Assembly: GCA_947259215.1 (NCBI GenBank)
Contig: CAMYLJ010000019.1
Coordinates: forward strand, 1-64,000
Source: an uncultured delta proteobacterium
GTDB taxonomy: Bacteria > Myxococcota_A > UBA9160 > JAFDET01
DNA: 64,000 nt
Reading direction: 5' to 3'
The notes beneath the pieces were generated by a model. That model was given only the letters and a program-made list of their open reading frames with translations. It made no database searches and was not told the origin of the DNA. The number at the start of each line of letters is the position of its first letter. Position 1 is the first letter of the stretch. Below are positions 8,740 through 17,680 of the stretch, piece by piece. The translations under genes and the position numbers were made by a program.

Positions 8740-8752
8740 AAGGAGTCCCGCC

Positions 8753-10015
8753 GTGGCTGCAACCTGGACGTGGATCGGACGTCGCCCTCGTGCTCGAGGC
8801 GCCCTGGCGCTGGCGTGGCTGTGGCTGGCCCTCGGGCTCGCGCTGCCGGCCGCAGGCCAGCGCGCCCTCAGCCTGGAGGAGGCGCTGCGCATCGCCCACG
8901 AGAAGAGCCCGGGTCTGGCCCTGGCGCAGGCCGACGAGGAGCGCGCCTTCGCGGCGACTCGCACGGCGCGCCAGTACGCGAACCCGAGCCTCCTCGGCCA
9001 GGCGGGGCCCTTCCTGGCTCGCCGCGCCGATGTCGCCGCAGGCACCGCGATCGTGGTCGAGCTGAGCCAGCCCATCGAGCTGCCGATGCTGCGCAGCGCC
9101 CGCCGCCGCGCGGCCGGGGCCGGACTCGAGTCGGCGCGGGCCGGGACCCGGGCCGCGGAGGCGGAGCTGGTCGCGCGGGTGAAGCGCGCCTTCTCCGACG
9201 TGCTCGTGTCTCAGGAGCTCCTGAAGGTGGACAGCGAGGAGCGTGACCTCCTGACCCAGGTGCGCGACGGGATCGAGCGCGCGGTGCGGGTGGGGGAGGG
9301 ACCCGGACTCGATCTCGCGCGGGCGGAGACCGAGCTCCTGATCGCGCGCCGGGATGTGGTCGCCGCGGAGCTCGGTCTGGTGGAGGCGCGGATCGCACTG
9401 GCCAGCGCCGTGGGAGATCCGGCCGGCGAGTTCGGCGCCGAGGGGGAGATTCCGCCGATTCCGATCCCTCCGCTGGCGGAGCTGCGCGGGCGGCTGGCGC
9501 GGGACAACCCGCGGGTCGCCGAGGCGCGCAGGGAGCTCGAGCGCACGGAGAGCGTGCTGAGCGTGGAGCGCCATCGGCGCTTCGACGGCCTGGAGTTCCA
9601 GACCGATTGGGTGCGCGACCCCGAAAACGACTTCGTCGTGGTCGGTCTGCGGGTCCCGCTCCCGCTCTGGAACCGACGCGGGGGCGAGATCGCCGAGGCC
9701 CAGGCCGGCGTGAAGCGCGCCCGCGCCGCGCTGGCCCTCCAGGAGCTGGCCCTCAACCGCGAGCTGGAGGACCTCTACGCCCTGCATCGCCTGGCCAGCG
9801 AGCACGTGATCCTGATCGAGCAGGGGCTGGTCCAGCAGTCGCAGCGCGCGCTGCGGGGCGCGCGGGCCGCCTACCGCTCCGGCGACCGCGGTATCCTGGA
9901 GTATCTCGACGCCCAGCGGACCTTCCGGGAGGTGCGGCTCGATCTGCTGACCGCGCGGGCGCAGACGCAGCGCGCGGCCATCGAGATCGAACGCCTGGCC
10001 GGCACGACGAGGTGA
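8753..10015 (+). CDS. Outer-membrane efflux factor (TolC/CusC-like)
   Basis: A 420-residue TolC-family protein with a GTG start preceded by GGAAGGAG. A signal peptide ends near LALPAAGQ. The mature protein begins RALSLEEALRIAHEKSPGLALAQADEE, the standard opening of the family. Two long helical repeats follow (roughly residues 40-215 and 235-415) with FQTDWVRDPENDFVVVGLRVPLPLWNRR between them, the second beta-strand pair. Trimers would form the outer-membrane exit duct of the pump encoded by the next two genes. The stop overlaps the adaptor start (GTGA), so translation is coupled. Confidence 0.87.
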   Translation: MAATWTWIGRRPRARGALALAWLWLALGLALPAAGQRALSLEEALRIAHEKSPGLALAQADEERAFAATRTARQYANPSLLGQAGPFLARRADVAAGTAIVVELSQPIELPMLRSARRRAAGAGLESARAGTRAAEAELVARVKRAFSDVLVSQELLKVDSEERDLLTQVRDGIERAVRVGEGPGLDLARAETELLIARRDVVAAELGLVEARIALASAVGDPAGEFGAEGEIPPIPIPPLAELRGRLARDNPRVAEARRELERTESVLSVERHRRFDGLEFQTDWVRDPENDFVVVGLRVPLPLWNRRGGEIAEAQAGVKRARAALALQELALNRELEDLYALHRLASEHVILIEQGLVQQSQRALRGARAAYRSGDRGILEYLDAQRTFREVRLDLLTARAQTQRAAIEIERLAGTTR

Positions 10016-11151
10016 GCTTGCGATTCGCACGACGTCCGTGGCTCCTGCTCGGGTTCGGCCTGCTGGTCGCGGCTCCGCAGGCCGGCGCCCAGCCGGCCGG
10101 GGACTCCGACCCGGCGGTGATCGAGGTGGACGCGCTGCTCGATGGGCGACTCCGCACGGCGGAGGTGCGGAGCGCGCTCCTGCGGCGCAGCCTGCGGATC
10201 CCGGCCACGGTGGAGCTCGACCCGGGCCGCGTGAGCCGCATCGACGCGGGCGTCGACGGGAGGGTCGTCGAGGTGAACGTGGTCGCGGGTCAGCCCGTCG
10301 CGGCCGGCGAGGCCCTGGCGCGGGTCACGAGCCCCGAGCTGACCCGCGCGCAGGTCGCGCTGCTCGGGGCCCGGGCCGAGGTGTCCCTCCAGCGCCGGGC
10401 GGTGCAGCGCGCGGGCGAGCTGGTGGAGGCGGAGGTGATCGCCCAGGCCGAGCTCGAGCGGCGCCAGAACGATCTCTTCATGGCATCGACCGCGGTGCAG
10501 TCGCACCGGGACCAGCTCACCCTGATGGGCATGTCCGAAGCCGAGATCCGGGACGTGGAGCGCAGCGAGAGCATCCGCTCGCAGGTCGCCATCGTGGCGG
10601 GCCGCGCAGGAGTGGTGATCGAGCGCGCCGTGGACCGGGACCAGGTGGTGGCCCGCGGCGAGCCGCTCTTCGCCGTGGCCGACCTGACCCGGGTGCAGGT
10701 GGAGGGGCGCGTGCCGGAGCGGGAGGTGGCCTTCGTGGCGTACGCCGAGGGGGTCCAGGTCGAGATTCCGGCCGCGGGCCGCAGCGCGATCGCGGGCGAG
10801 GAGTTCTACGTGGCCCCCACCGTCGATCCCACCACGCGTACGGTCACCGTGCGGACCTTCGTGGACAGCCCGGATGGGATCATCAAGCCCAACATGCTGG
10901 CCACGCTCGTGCTGCTCGGTCGCCGGCAGGAGCAGCTCGCGGTCCCCGCCCAGGCGGTGGTGCGCGACGGGAACGACGAGCACGTCTTCGTGCGCGAAGG
11001 GGAGGGCCGCTACCGCTTCGCGGCCATCGCTGCCGAGCGCGAGATCGACGGCCTGCGCGCGGTGGCGGAGGGCCTCTCCGAGGGCGACGTGGTGGTGGTG
11101 GACGGCGCCTTCCGGCTGAACGCGGAGCGGAAGCGGCGCCTGGGCCGCTAG
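10012..11151 (+). CDS. Heavy-metal RND periplasmic adaptor (CusB/CzcB-like)
   Basis: A 379-residue adaptor with GTG start overlapping the previous stop by four bases. A signal peptide runs to about AGAQP (residues 1-26). Then comes RIDAGVDGRVVEVNVVAGQPVAAGEALARVTSPEL, the first lipoyl half, a helical hairpin with QLTLMGMSEAEI as in CusB/CzcB, the return SQVAIVAGRAGVVIERAV, and the beta-barrel with APTVDPTTRTVTVRT. It would join the CusA-like permease to the outer-membrane factor in the periplasm and may hand metal to the pump. No Met- or His-rich N-terminal metal patch is obvious. Confidence 0.87.
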   Translation: MSLRFARRPWLLLGFGLLVAAPQAGAQPAGDSDPAVIEVDALLDGRLRTAEVRSALLRRSLRIPATVELDPGRVSRIDAGVDGRVVEVNVVAGQPVAAGEALARVTSPELTRAQVALLGARAEVSLQRRAVQRAGELVEAEVIAQAELERRQNDLFMASTAVQSHRDQLTLMGMSEAEIRDVERSESIRSQVAIVAGRAGVVIERAVDRDQVVARGEPLFAVADLTRVQVEGRVPEREVAFVAYAEGVQVEIPAAGRSAIAGEEFYVAPTVDPTTRTVTVRTFVDSPDGIIKPNMLATLVLLGRRQEQLAVPAQAVVRDGNDEHVFVREGEGRYRFAAIAAEREIDGLRAVAEGLSEGDVVVVDGAFRLNAERKRRLGR

Positions 11152-11161
11152 GAGCCGGATC

Positions 11162-14100
11162 GTGGTCGACCATCTCATCCGCCTGGCGCTTCGCCGTCGG
11201 ATCGTCGTGGCGGCGGCGGCGGGCGCGCTGCTGGTGGCCGGGTTGGCGGCGACCCGCGGGCTCCCGGTGGATGCCTTCCCGGACGTCACCAACGTGCAGG
11301 TGCTGGTGGCGACCGAGGCGCCGGGCAACGCGCCCGAGGACGTCGAGCGTCTGGTCACGATCCCCCTCGAGCTGGTGCTGACCGGCATGCCGGGCCTGCT
11401 CGAGGTCCGCTCGGTCAGCCGCAACGCCCTGTCGCAGATTACCCTGGTGTTCGCCGACGAGGTGGACGTCTACGACGCCCGGGCATTGGTGCTGGAGCGG
11501 CTGGAGTCCGCCGAGGGCAGTCTCGCGCCGGGCGTGACGCCCACCCTGGGTCCCGTCACCACGGGCCTGTCGGAGGTCTACCTCTACACTCTCGAGCGCC
11601 CCGACGATGGCGAGCGGCCGCTCTCGCCGAGGGACCTGACGGACCGACGCAGCGTGCAGGACTGGGTGGTGCGGCCGCTCCTGCGCGGCATCCCGGGCGT
11701 GGCGGACGTGGCGTCCATCGGGGGCTTCGAGCGTCAGTACCAGATCCACGTGGATCCCGAGCGGTTGGCGTACTTCGGCCTGACCGCGCGCGACGTCTAC
11801 GAGGCGGTCGCCAAGAACAACGCCAACAGCGGCGGCGGCATCCTGCCCCGCTACGACGAGCAGTTCCTGGTGCGCGGAATCGGGCTGATCCGCTCGCTCC
11901 AGGACATTCGCGACATCGTGCTGCGCGAGAGCGCCGGGACGCCCGTGTTCGTGCGCGACGTCGCCGAAGTCGAGATCGGCCGCGCGGTCCGCTACGGCGC
12001 CGTGGTCAAGAACGGCACCACGGAGGCCGCGGGCGGGATCGTGCTGATGCAGGCCGGCGGCAACGCCCGCTCCATCGTGAGCACGGTGAAGGAGCGGGTG
12101 GCCGAGCTGAACGGCTCGAACGCGATCCCCGACGGGCTGCAGATCGTCCCCTTCTACGACCGCTCGCAGCTGGTGGACGGGGCGCTGCGCACCGTGGCCA
12201 CGGTGCTGGTCCAGGGTGTCGCGCTGGTGGTGGTGATGCTCTTCCTGTTCCTGGGCAACCTGCGCAGCGCGCTGATCGTGGTCGCCACGCTGGTCCTGAC
12301 GCCGCTCGTCACGTTCCTGGTGATGGGGCGCAGCGGGATCTCCGCCAACCTGATGTCCCTCGGCGGGATGGCCATCGCGATCGGCATGATGGTGGACGGC
12401 TCGGTGGTGGTGGTGGAGAACACCTACCGCTACCTGACGCGCCACGGGGACAAGCCCCTCTCGCGCCGCGCCATGGTGCAGTGGGCGGCGGCGGAGGTCG
12501 GGACGCCGGTGCTCTTCGGCGTCGGGGTGATCTGTCTCGTCTTCGTTCCCCTGATGACCCTGGAGGGCATGGAGGGCAAGCTCTTCTCGCCCCTGGCCTA
12601 CGTGATCGCCATCGCGATGTTCGTGTCGCTGGTGGTCTCGCTCACGCTCTCGCCCGTACTGTGCAGCTACTTCCTGCGGCCCGGTACCGGCAAGGGCACG
12701 GTCCTGGTCGAGCGCATCGAGGGGCCCTACCTGCGACTGCTGACCACCGCCCTCCGCCACGGCGGCTGGACCCTCGCCATCGCGGTCGCGCTGCTGGTCG
12801 GGAGCTGGTCGCTCTTTCCGCTGCTGGGCACGGCCTTCGTTCCCGAGCTGCAGGAGGGCTCGCTGGTTCCGAGCATCATGCGCTCCCCGAACATGTCCCT
12901 GGAAGAATCGGTGGAGCTCGAGATGGAGGCCATGCGTCTCGTGGCGGAGACGCCCGGCGTGGCCCGGGTGGTGTCGAGCCTGGGTCGCGGCGGGGACCCG
13001 AGCGAGGTCCAGCCCGAGTGGGAGTCCGTTCCGATTGCGAGCCTGCTGCCGCGGGACGAGTGGCCGCCGGGCTGGAGCCAGGACGACGTGGCGGACGCCA
13101 TGCGGGAGAAGCTGCGCGCCATCGCCGGCATCAGCGTGGTGATGGCCCAGCCCATCTCCGACCGGGTGGACGAGATGATCGCCGGCGTGCGAGCCGACCT
13201 GGCCATCAAGCTCTTCGGCGAGGACCTGGACCTGCTGCGCGAGAAGGCCGAGGAGATCGCCGAGGCCGTGCGCGCCGTGGACGGTGCGCGCGACGTCCGG
13301 GTGGAGCGGGTGACCGGCCAGCAGTATCTCACCATCGAGATCGACCGGCGCGCGATCGCGCGCTACGGCCTGAACGTGGCCGACGTGAACGACGCGATCC
13401 AGACCGCCATCGGGGGGCGCACGACCACCGAGATCTACGAGGGCCAGCGCCGCTTCGCGGCCGTGGTGCGCTTCCCCGAGCGCTTCCGCAACAGCCGGGA
13501 CGCCATCGGCGCCATCCGGCTGCGCTCGTCCATGGGCGCCGTGGTCCCGCTCTCCGCACTGGCCACGATCGACATCCGGGAAGGGCCGGTGCAGATCAGC
13601 CGCGAGGGCGGGCAGCGGCGGATCTACGTGGCGGCGGGCGTCCACGGGCGCGATCTCGGCGGGTTCGTGGCGGAGGTGCAGGCCGCCGTTGCCGAGCGCG
13701 TGGCGCTGCCGCAGGGCTATCGGCTGGAGTGGGGCGGTCAGTTCGAGAACCTGGAGCGGGCTCGCGCGCGGCTCATTCTGATCATCCCGCTCACCTTCGC
13801 CGCGGTCTTCTTCCTGCTCTACCTGTTCTTCGACTCGGTGAAGTACGCGCTGCTCATCATGCTGGTGATTCCGTTCGCCACCATCGGCGGCATCCTCGGG
13901 CTCGTCCTCTCCGGGGAGTACCTGTCCGTCCCAGCCTCCGTCGGCTTCATCACCCTCGGCGGCATGGCCGTGATGAACGGCGTGGTGCTGGTGTCGTTCA
14001 TCCGCGACCTCCAGGCCCAGGGACGCCAGCGCGTGTCGGCCATCGTGCGCGGCTGCAGAGACCGCCTGCGCCCGGTGCTGATGACGGCCAGCACCTCGCT

Positions 14101-14323
14101 GCTGGGCCTGGCGCCCTTCCTCGTGGCCACGGGGCCCGGCTCGGAGGTGCAGCGCCCGCTGGCGGTGGTGGTGATCGGCGGCCTCCTGACCTGCACGCCG
14201 CTCACCCTGATCGTGCTGCCGGTGCTCTACGAGTTCGCCAGCGGCGACGACGAGGAGGACGACGACCTGGAGTCCGTGGCCGACCTCCGCGCCCGCCGCT
14301 ACCCCGCCCGCTTCTCGTCCTGA
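11162..14323 (+). CDS. Heavy-metal RND permease (CusA/CzcA-like)
   Basis: A 1053-residue inner-membrane proton-driven pump, full length for the heavy-metal RND family, with a GTG start 10 bases after the adaptor stop. It has DAFPDVTNVQVLVATEAPGNAPEDVERLVTIPLE near the N-terminus, typical of CusA/CzcA. The TM4 motif is SLGGMAIAIGMMVDGSVVVVEN: Asp and Glu are kept, but the extra upstream Asp of the CzcA-type DFG motif is absent. This is the pattern I associate with CusA-like (copper/silver) rather than divalent-cation members. Metal specificity is inference. No metal-sensing two-component pair is adjacent. Confidence 0.88.
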   Translation: MVDHLIRLALRRRIVVAAAAGALLVAGLAATRGLPVDAFPDVTNVQVLVATEAPGNAPEDVERLVTIPLELVLTGMPGLLEVRSVSRNALSQITLVFADEVDVYDARALVLERLESAEGSLAPGVTPTLGPVTTGLSEVYLYTLERPDDGERPLSPRDLTDRRSVQDWVVRPLLRGIPGVADVASIGGFERQYQIHVDPERLAYFGLTARDVYEAVAKNNANSGGGILPRYDEQFLVRGIGLIRSLQDIRDIVLRESAGTPVFVRDVAEVEIGRAVRYGAVVKNGTTEAAGGIVLMQAGGNARSIVSTVKERVAELNGSNAIPDGLQIVPFYDRSQLVDGALRTVATVLVQGVALVVVMLFLFLGNLRSALIVVATLVLTPLVTFLVMGRSGISANLMSLGGMAIAIGMMVDGSVVVVENTYRYLTRHGDKPLSRRAMVQWAAAEVGTPVLFGVGVICLVFVPLMTLEGMEGKLFSPLAYVIAIAMFVSLVVSLTLSPVLCSYFLRPGTGKGTVLVERIEGPYLRLLTTALRHGGWTLAIAVALLVGSWSLFPLLGTAFVPELQEGSLVPSIMRSPNMSLEESVELEMEAMRLVAETPGVARVVSSLGRGGDPSEVQPEWESVPIASLLPRDEWPPGWSQDDVADAMREKLRAIAGISVVMAQPISDRVDEMIAGVRADLAIKLFGEDLDLLREKAEEIAEAVRAVDGARDVRVERVTGQQYLTIEIDRRAIARYGLNVADVNDAIQTAIGGRTTTEIYEGQRRFAAVVRFPERFRNSRDAIGAIRLRSSMGAVVPLSALATIDIREGPVQISREGGQRRIYVAAGVHGRDLGGFVAEVQAAVAERVALPQGYRLEWGGQFENLERARARLILIIPLTFAAVFFLLYLFFDSVKYALLIMLVIPFATIGGILGLVLSGEYLSVPASVGFITLGGMAVMNGVVLVSFIRDLQAQGRQRVSAIVRGCRDRLRPVLMTASTSLLGLAPFLVATGPGSEVQRPLAVVVIGGLLTCTPLTLIVLPVLYEFASGDDEEDDDLESVADLRARRYPARFSS

Positions 14324-14332
14324 AGCGGGGGA

Positions 14333-17300
14333 TCAGTGGGCGGCGAGGAGGAGGACGCGGGTGCCGCCGGCGTCGGGGCGCCAGGCGATCCCCACCGTGT
14401 CGTCGGCCGCCGCCACGTGGGCGCCCCAGCCGGCGTCCGCCGGCAGCGGAATGCGCGTGCCGGCTCGCGTCTCCAGGTCGACGAGGTGCACGGCGTCGCG
14501 GGTCAGCTGCGCCAGCTGGCGGCCGCTCCAGGACCAGCCCAGGCCCGATTGCGTGCGCGCCAGGGGCACGAGCGTGGCGCGCTCGAGGTCGGCCTTCCAC
14601 ACCCAGCTCGTGCGCGGCGTGGCGGCCAGGCAGAGCACTTCCGGCGCTCCTGCCCCGGCGGGCTGGCAGTCGAGCGACAGCGCGGAACGGCTGACGGCGT
14701 GCGAGGCGGCGCCGTTGCGAGCGGGATCGAGCCAGCGGGTTTCCACCAGGCGGACCTGGGGAGACACGAGCCACAGCATGCGCCGCCAGCTGCCACCGCT
14801 CCCGCGCGGGTCGCTGCCCCAGGACAGCTCGAGCGCGTGGGCCGCGTCGGCGACGTAGCGGGAGTGATCCTCGTCGCTCGGGTGCGGCCACTCGACACGC
14901 TCGATCGCCGCGTCTCCGAGCCGGCCGCGCAGGAAGTGGGAGAGCCCGTCGTACCGGTGCACGGCAAGCTGCCAGCCCTCGCCGCCCGCGCCGAGCTGCC
15001 AGTGGTGCCCGACGTCCGCCGAAGGCAGGGGCAGGCGCCAGACGACCTGGTCGGGCGTCCGGGGATCGACCAGCCGCAGCTCCAGGTCGTCGTCCTCGGT
15101 CCATCCCAGCAGCAGCGCGCGCGCGCCGCCCGGAAAGGCGACCGCCTCGGCCTGGACGAGCGTGGGCTCGGCGCCGTCCTCCACCAGCACATGATGCACG
15201 CGACCGCTGCGCATCTCCCCGTCCGCAACGCGCGCTGCGAGCCACTGACCGCCGGGTGCTACGGCCAGGCCCCAGATCTCCTGGTCGAGCTGCCAGTCGC
15301 CCAGCACGTGCGCCTCGGCCGCGCGCTCCGCGACCGGCGGGACGTTCGCGGCGTAGGGATCGTCCGCCAGGCGGGTGAGGAAGGCCTGGCTGCCCGCCAG
15401 GGTCGGGAGAAGCGCCAGCCCGGCCAGCACCACCGCCAGCGGTCGCGCGGCCCGGCGTCCGCTGACCCAGAGGGCTCCGGCCGCGCCGGCCAGCGGGAGC
15501 AGCAGCAGGCGCGCTTCGCTTCCGATGGCGTAGAGGTGCAGGCCCGCGTCGGGGCTCGTGGCGGCCGCGATCGACACCGCGATCCCGGGTAGCGCCAGCA
15601 GGGCGAGCAGCGCGGCCGTGAGCGCCGGCGAACCAGGCGGCAGATCGCCGGGCTCGCCGTCCGATCCCGGACCACCGCGGGCGGCCAGGCGCAGGCACCA
15701 GAGTGCCCCGATGCTCATGGCAGCCACGAACGCCCAGTCGCTTCCGGTGCGCCATGCCAGGTCCGGGCCGCTCGCCAACAGGGGCAGGGCCGCGACGGCC
15801 GCCATGGCGCCCAGGGCCGCGAGCCAGGGCCGGCGTCGCCCCAGCATCACCACCAGAGCGAGGATCATGAGCGCGAGCGGTGCGCCCTGGGGCAGGGCGC
15901 CCGTCAGGGACAGCGGCGTGCTGAAGAAGCCGGCGCAGAAGGCCGCCAGCACCGCGGCCGCGTGCGCCACCCGGGGGTTCGTGCGCAGCGCCGCGAGCTG
16001 CACGTCCACGTCGTCGAGCCACGCCTGGAGGGTGCCGACGTCGTCGCGAAGGATCGCCAGGTTGCGCACTTCCCCGCCGCGCGTCTGCACCCGCAGGCGC
16101 GGCCCGCGCAGACCGGTCTCGAGCTGGAGCTCGATCAGCTCGTCGTAGCGCAGCGACTCGCTCCGGCCCGCAGCCTCGAGGGCGGCCCCGGCGTCGAGCG
16201 GCAGAGGCTCCGGGAGCCCGGTCAGGTGGTGCAGCCGGGTGGGCTCGAGCACCAGCGCCTCGCCGGTCGTTCCGCGCAGAGCGAGGGCGAGGCGACGCCC
16301 CGTCCCTTCCGTGGCTGGAGCGTCCGACGCCTCGGCCTCGGGGAACGCGCGGTCGATGGCCTGGAGCCGGCGCGCCAGGCTCGGGTGGCTCGCCATCTGC
16401 TCCGCGTCGGCGCGCAGGCGGCGCGGCATGCCGTTGGCGGTGTGAAGCTTCGCCAGGGCGCGCTTCAACGCCCCGGGATCGCCGCAGAGCGCCACGGCCC
16501 GCAGGTCGCTCTCGGTCTCGTGCTGGCGGTTGCGGCCGGCCTTGCGCACGCCGAGCGCCACCAGGGCGACCACCCACAAGACCGGGACCCAGGTGGCGAG
16601 GTCCGGCGAGGCGAGCCCGGCCAGGGGCACGGCGGCGGGCGCGAGCAGCACCAGGACGCCGGTCACCCGCTGCAAGCGGCGGATCTTGCGCCCGTCCCAC
16701 TCCTCCAGGTGCGCCACCTCGTGGGCGAAGACCGCCGCGGCCTCATCCGGCGTCAGGCCTTGGAGGAGAGCGCGGGTGAAGATCACGCGCGGGGTCCGGC
16801 GGTGGGGGAACGCGGCGGCGTTGTGCATGCCCCCGCCCTCGGGTCCGCACACGTACACCGTCGGAGCCGCCGCGTCCGCGCGCGCGGAAAGGGTGTCGAA
16901 GCGTTCGCGGAGCACCGGGTCCTGCACCTCCTGCGCCCGCAGGATCGGCAGGAGCAGGCGGTCGTGGCCCCACATCCAGGCCGCCAGCAGCGCGAAGAGG
17001 CCGGCCGCCAGCGCCGGCGCCGCCGCGCCGGCGGCCTTCACGAGGAAGGGCGTTGCAGCGAGCACCAGCCAGAAGCCGGGTATGGCGAGCAGGAGCCGCA
17101 GGCCGAAGCCGAGCCAGGCTCCGAAGCGCAGGTTGTCGCCGAGCACGCGCCGCCGCGAGCGGAATCCGCCGGCGGCGGCCGCCAGGGCCAGCAGCGGGAG
17201 CATCGCCACGAGCAGCGGGAGCATCCGGCGCGAAACGCTCGCGTCGCCCAGCGCCGCGGCCAGGGCGAAGGGCTGGAGCAGCGTCAGCGCCACCACCACC

Positions 17301-17467
17301 AGGATCACCCTGCCCCGATTGCGCTGGATGCGCTCGCACACGTCCGGCGCCTCCGCGGACGCCTCGAGACGGCGGCCCAGCAGGGCGCCGGCCCCCGCCG
17401 CGATCGCGGCCGAGGCCGCGACCGCGCCGGCCACGCGCAGCCAGCTGGGATCCAGCAGCGGTTCCAT
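14333..17467 (-). CDS. Large membrane M48 zinc peptidase with propeller-like C-terminus
   Basis: A 1044-residue protein. Residues 1-180 hold several transmembrane helices. HEVAH at 249-253 is the M48 zinc motif, and HETESDLRAVAL near 316-327 gives the downstream Glu ligand. More membrane helices lie around 265-310 and 480-690. The last 330 residues are soluble and contain repeats such as GLAVAPGGQWLAARV, AVAFPGGARALLLGWTEDDDLELRLVD and a closing HLVDLETRAG. These look like a beta-propeller sensing domain. M48 enzymes of the HtpX/Ste24 type cleave misfolded membrane proteins at the cytoplasmic face. The added tail is unusual; typical M48 proteins have 290-450 residues. It is divergent from the MshEN-GAF gene. 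Confidence 0.8.
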   Translation of the reverse strand: MEPLLDPSWLRVAGAVAASAAIAAGAGALLGRRLEASAEAPDVCERIQRNRGRVILVVVALTLLQPFALAAALGDASVSRRMLPLLVAMLPLLALAAAAGGFRSRRRVLGDNLRFGAWLGFGLRLLLAIPGFWLVLAATPFLVKAAGAAAPALAAGLFALLAAWMWGHDRLLLPILRAQEVQDPVLRERFDTLSARADAAAPTVYVCGPEGGGMHNAAAFPHRRTPRVIFTRALLQGLTPDEAAAVFAHEVAHLEEWDGRKIRRLQRVTGVLVLLAPAAVPLAGLASPDLATWVPVLWVVALVALGVRKAGRNRQHETESDLRAVALCGDPGALKRALAKLHTANGMPRRLRADAEQMASHPSLARRLQAIDRAFPEAEASDAPATEGTGRRLALALRGTTGEALVLEPTRLHHLTGLPEPLPLDAGAALEAAGRSESLRYDELIELQLETGLRGPRLRVQTRGGEVRNLAILRDDVGTLQAWLDDVDVQLAALRTNPRVAHAAAVLAAFCAGFFSTPLSLTGALPQGAPLALMILALVVMLGRRRPWLAALGAMAAVAALPLLASGPDLAWRTGSDWAFVAAMSIGALWCLRLAARGGPGSDGEPGDLPPGSPALTAALLALLALPGIAVSIAAATSPDAGLHLYAIGSEARLLLLPLAGAAGALWVSGRRAARPLAVVLAGLALLPTLAGSQAFLTRLADDPYAANVPPVAERAAEAHVLGDWQLDQEIWGLAVAPGGQWLAARVADGEMRSGRVHHVLVEDGAEPTLVQAEAVAFPGGARALLLGWTEDDDLELRLVDPRTPDQVVWRLPLPSADVGHHWQLGAGGEGWQLAVHRYDGLSHFLRGRLGDAAIERVEWPHPSDEDHSRYVADAAHALELSWGSDPRGSGGSWRRMLWLVSPQVRLVETRWLDPARNGAASHAVSRSALSLDCQPAGAGAPEVLCLAATPRTSWVWKADLERATLVPLARTQSGLGWSWSGRQLAQLTRDAVHLVDLETRAGTRIPLPADAGWGAHVAAADDTVGIAWRPDAGGTRVLLLAAH

Positions 17468-17542
17468 GGACGCTCCCGTGCGCGCGCCGGAGGGCGCGAC
17501 GCCTCTTGGGGCTCTTCGTCGGACGGGGCGGGGCCTTTCGGA

Positions 17543-17577
17543 GCTGCGCTGTCCCGAGGCGGCAGCCTCGGCGCAGC
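17543..17577. promoter_or_regulatory. Strong hairpin in divergent intergenic region
   Basis: A nested inverted repeat: outer GCTGCG/CGCAGC (17543-17548 and 17572-17577), inner CCGAGGC/GCCTCGG (17554-17560 and 17565-17571), loop GGCA, and a 5-base bulge on one side. It lies between the starts of the M48 gene and the MshEN-GAF gene, so it is not a terminator for either. It could be an operator or a structured leader. The role is unknown. Confidence 0.4.
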
Positions 17578-17680
17578 GGATGGGGCTGGATGCGCGTGCC
17601 TCCGGCGATCTCCCGGGTTGCCCCGTGGCAAGGCCGCTGCCTAAGGTGCCCGCCTGCGCGTGCCGATCCACCCCGCAGGC

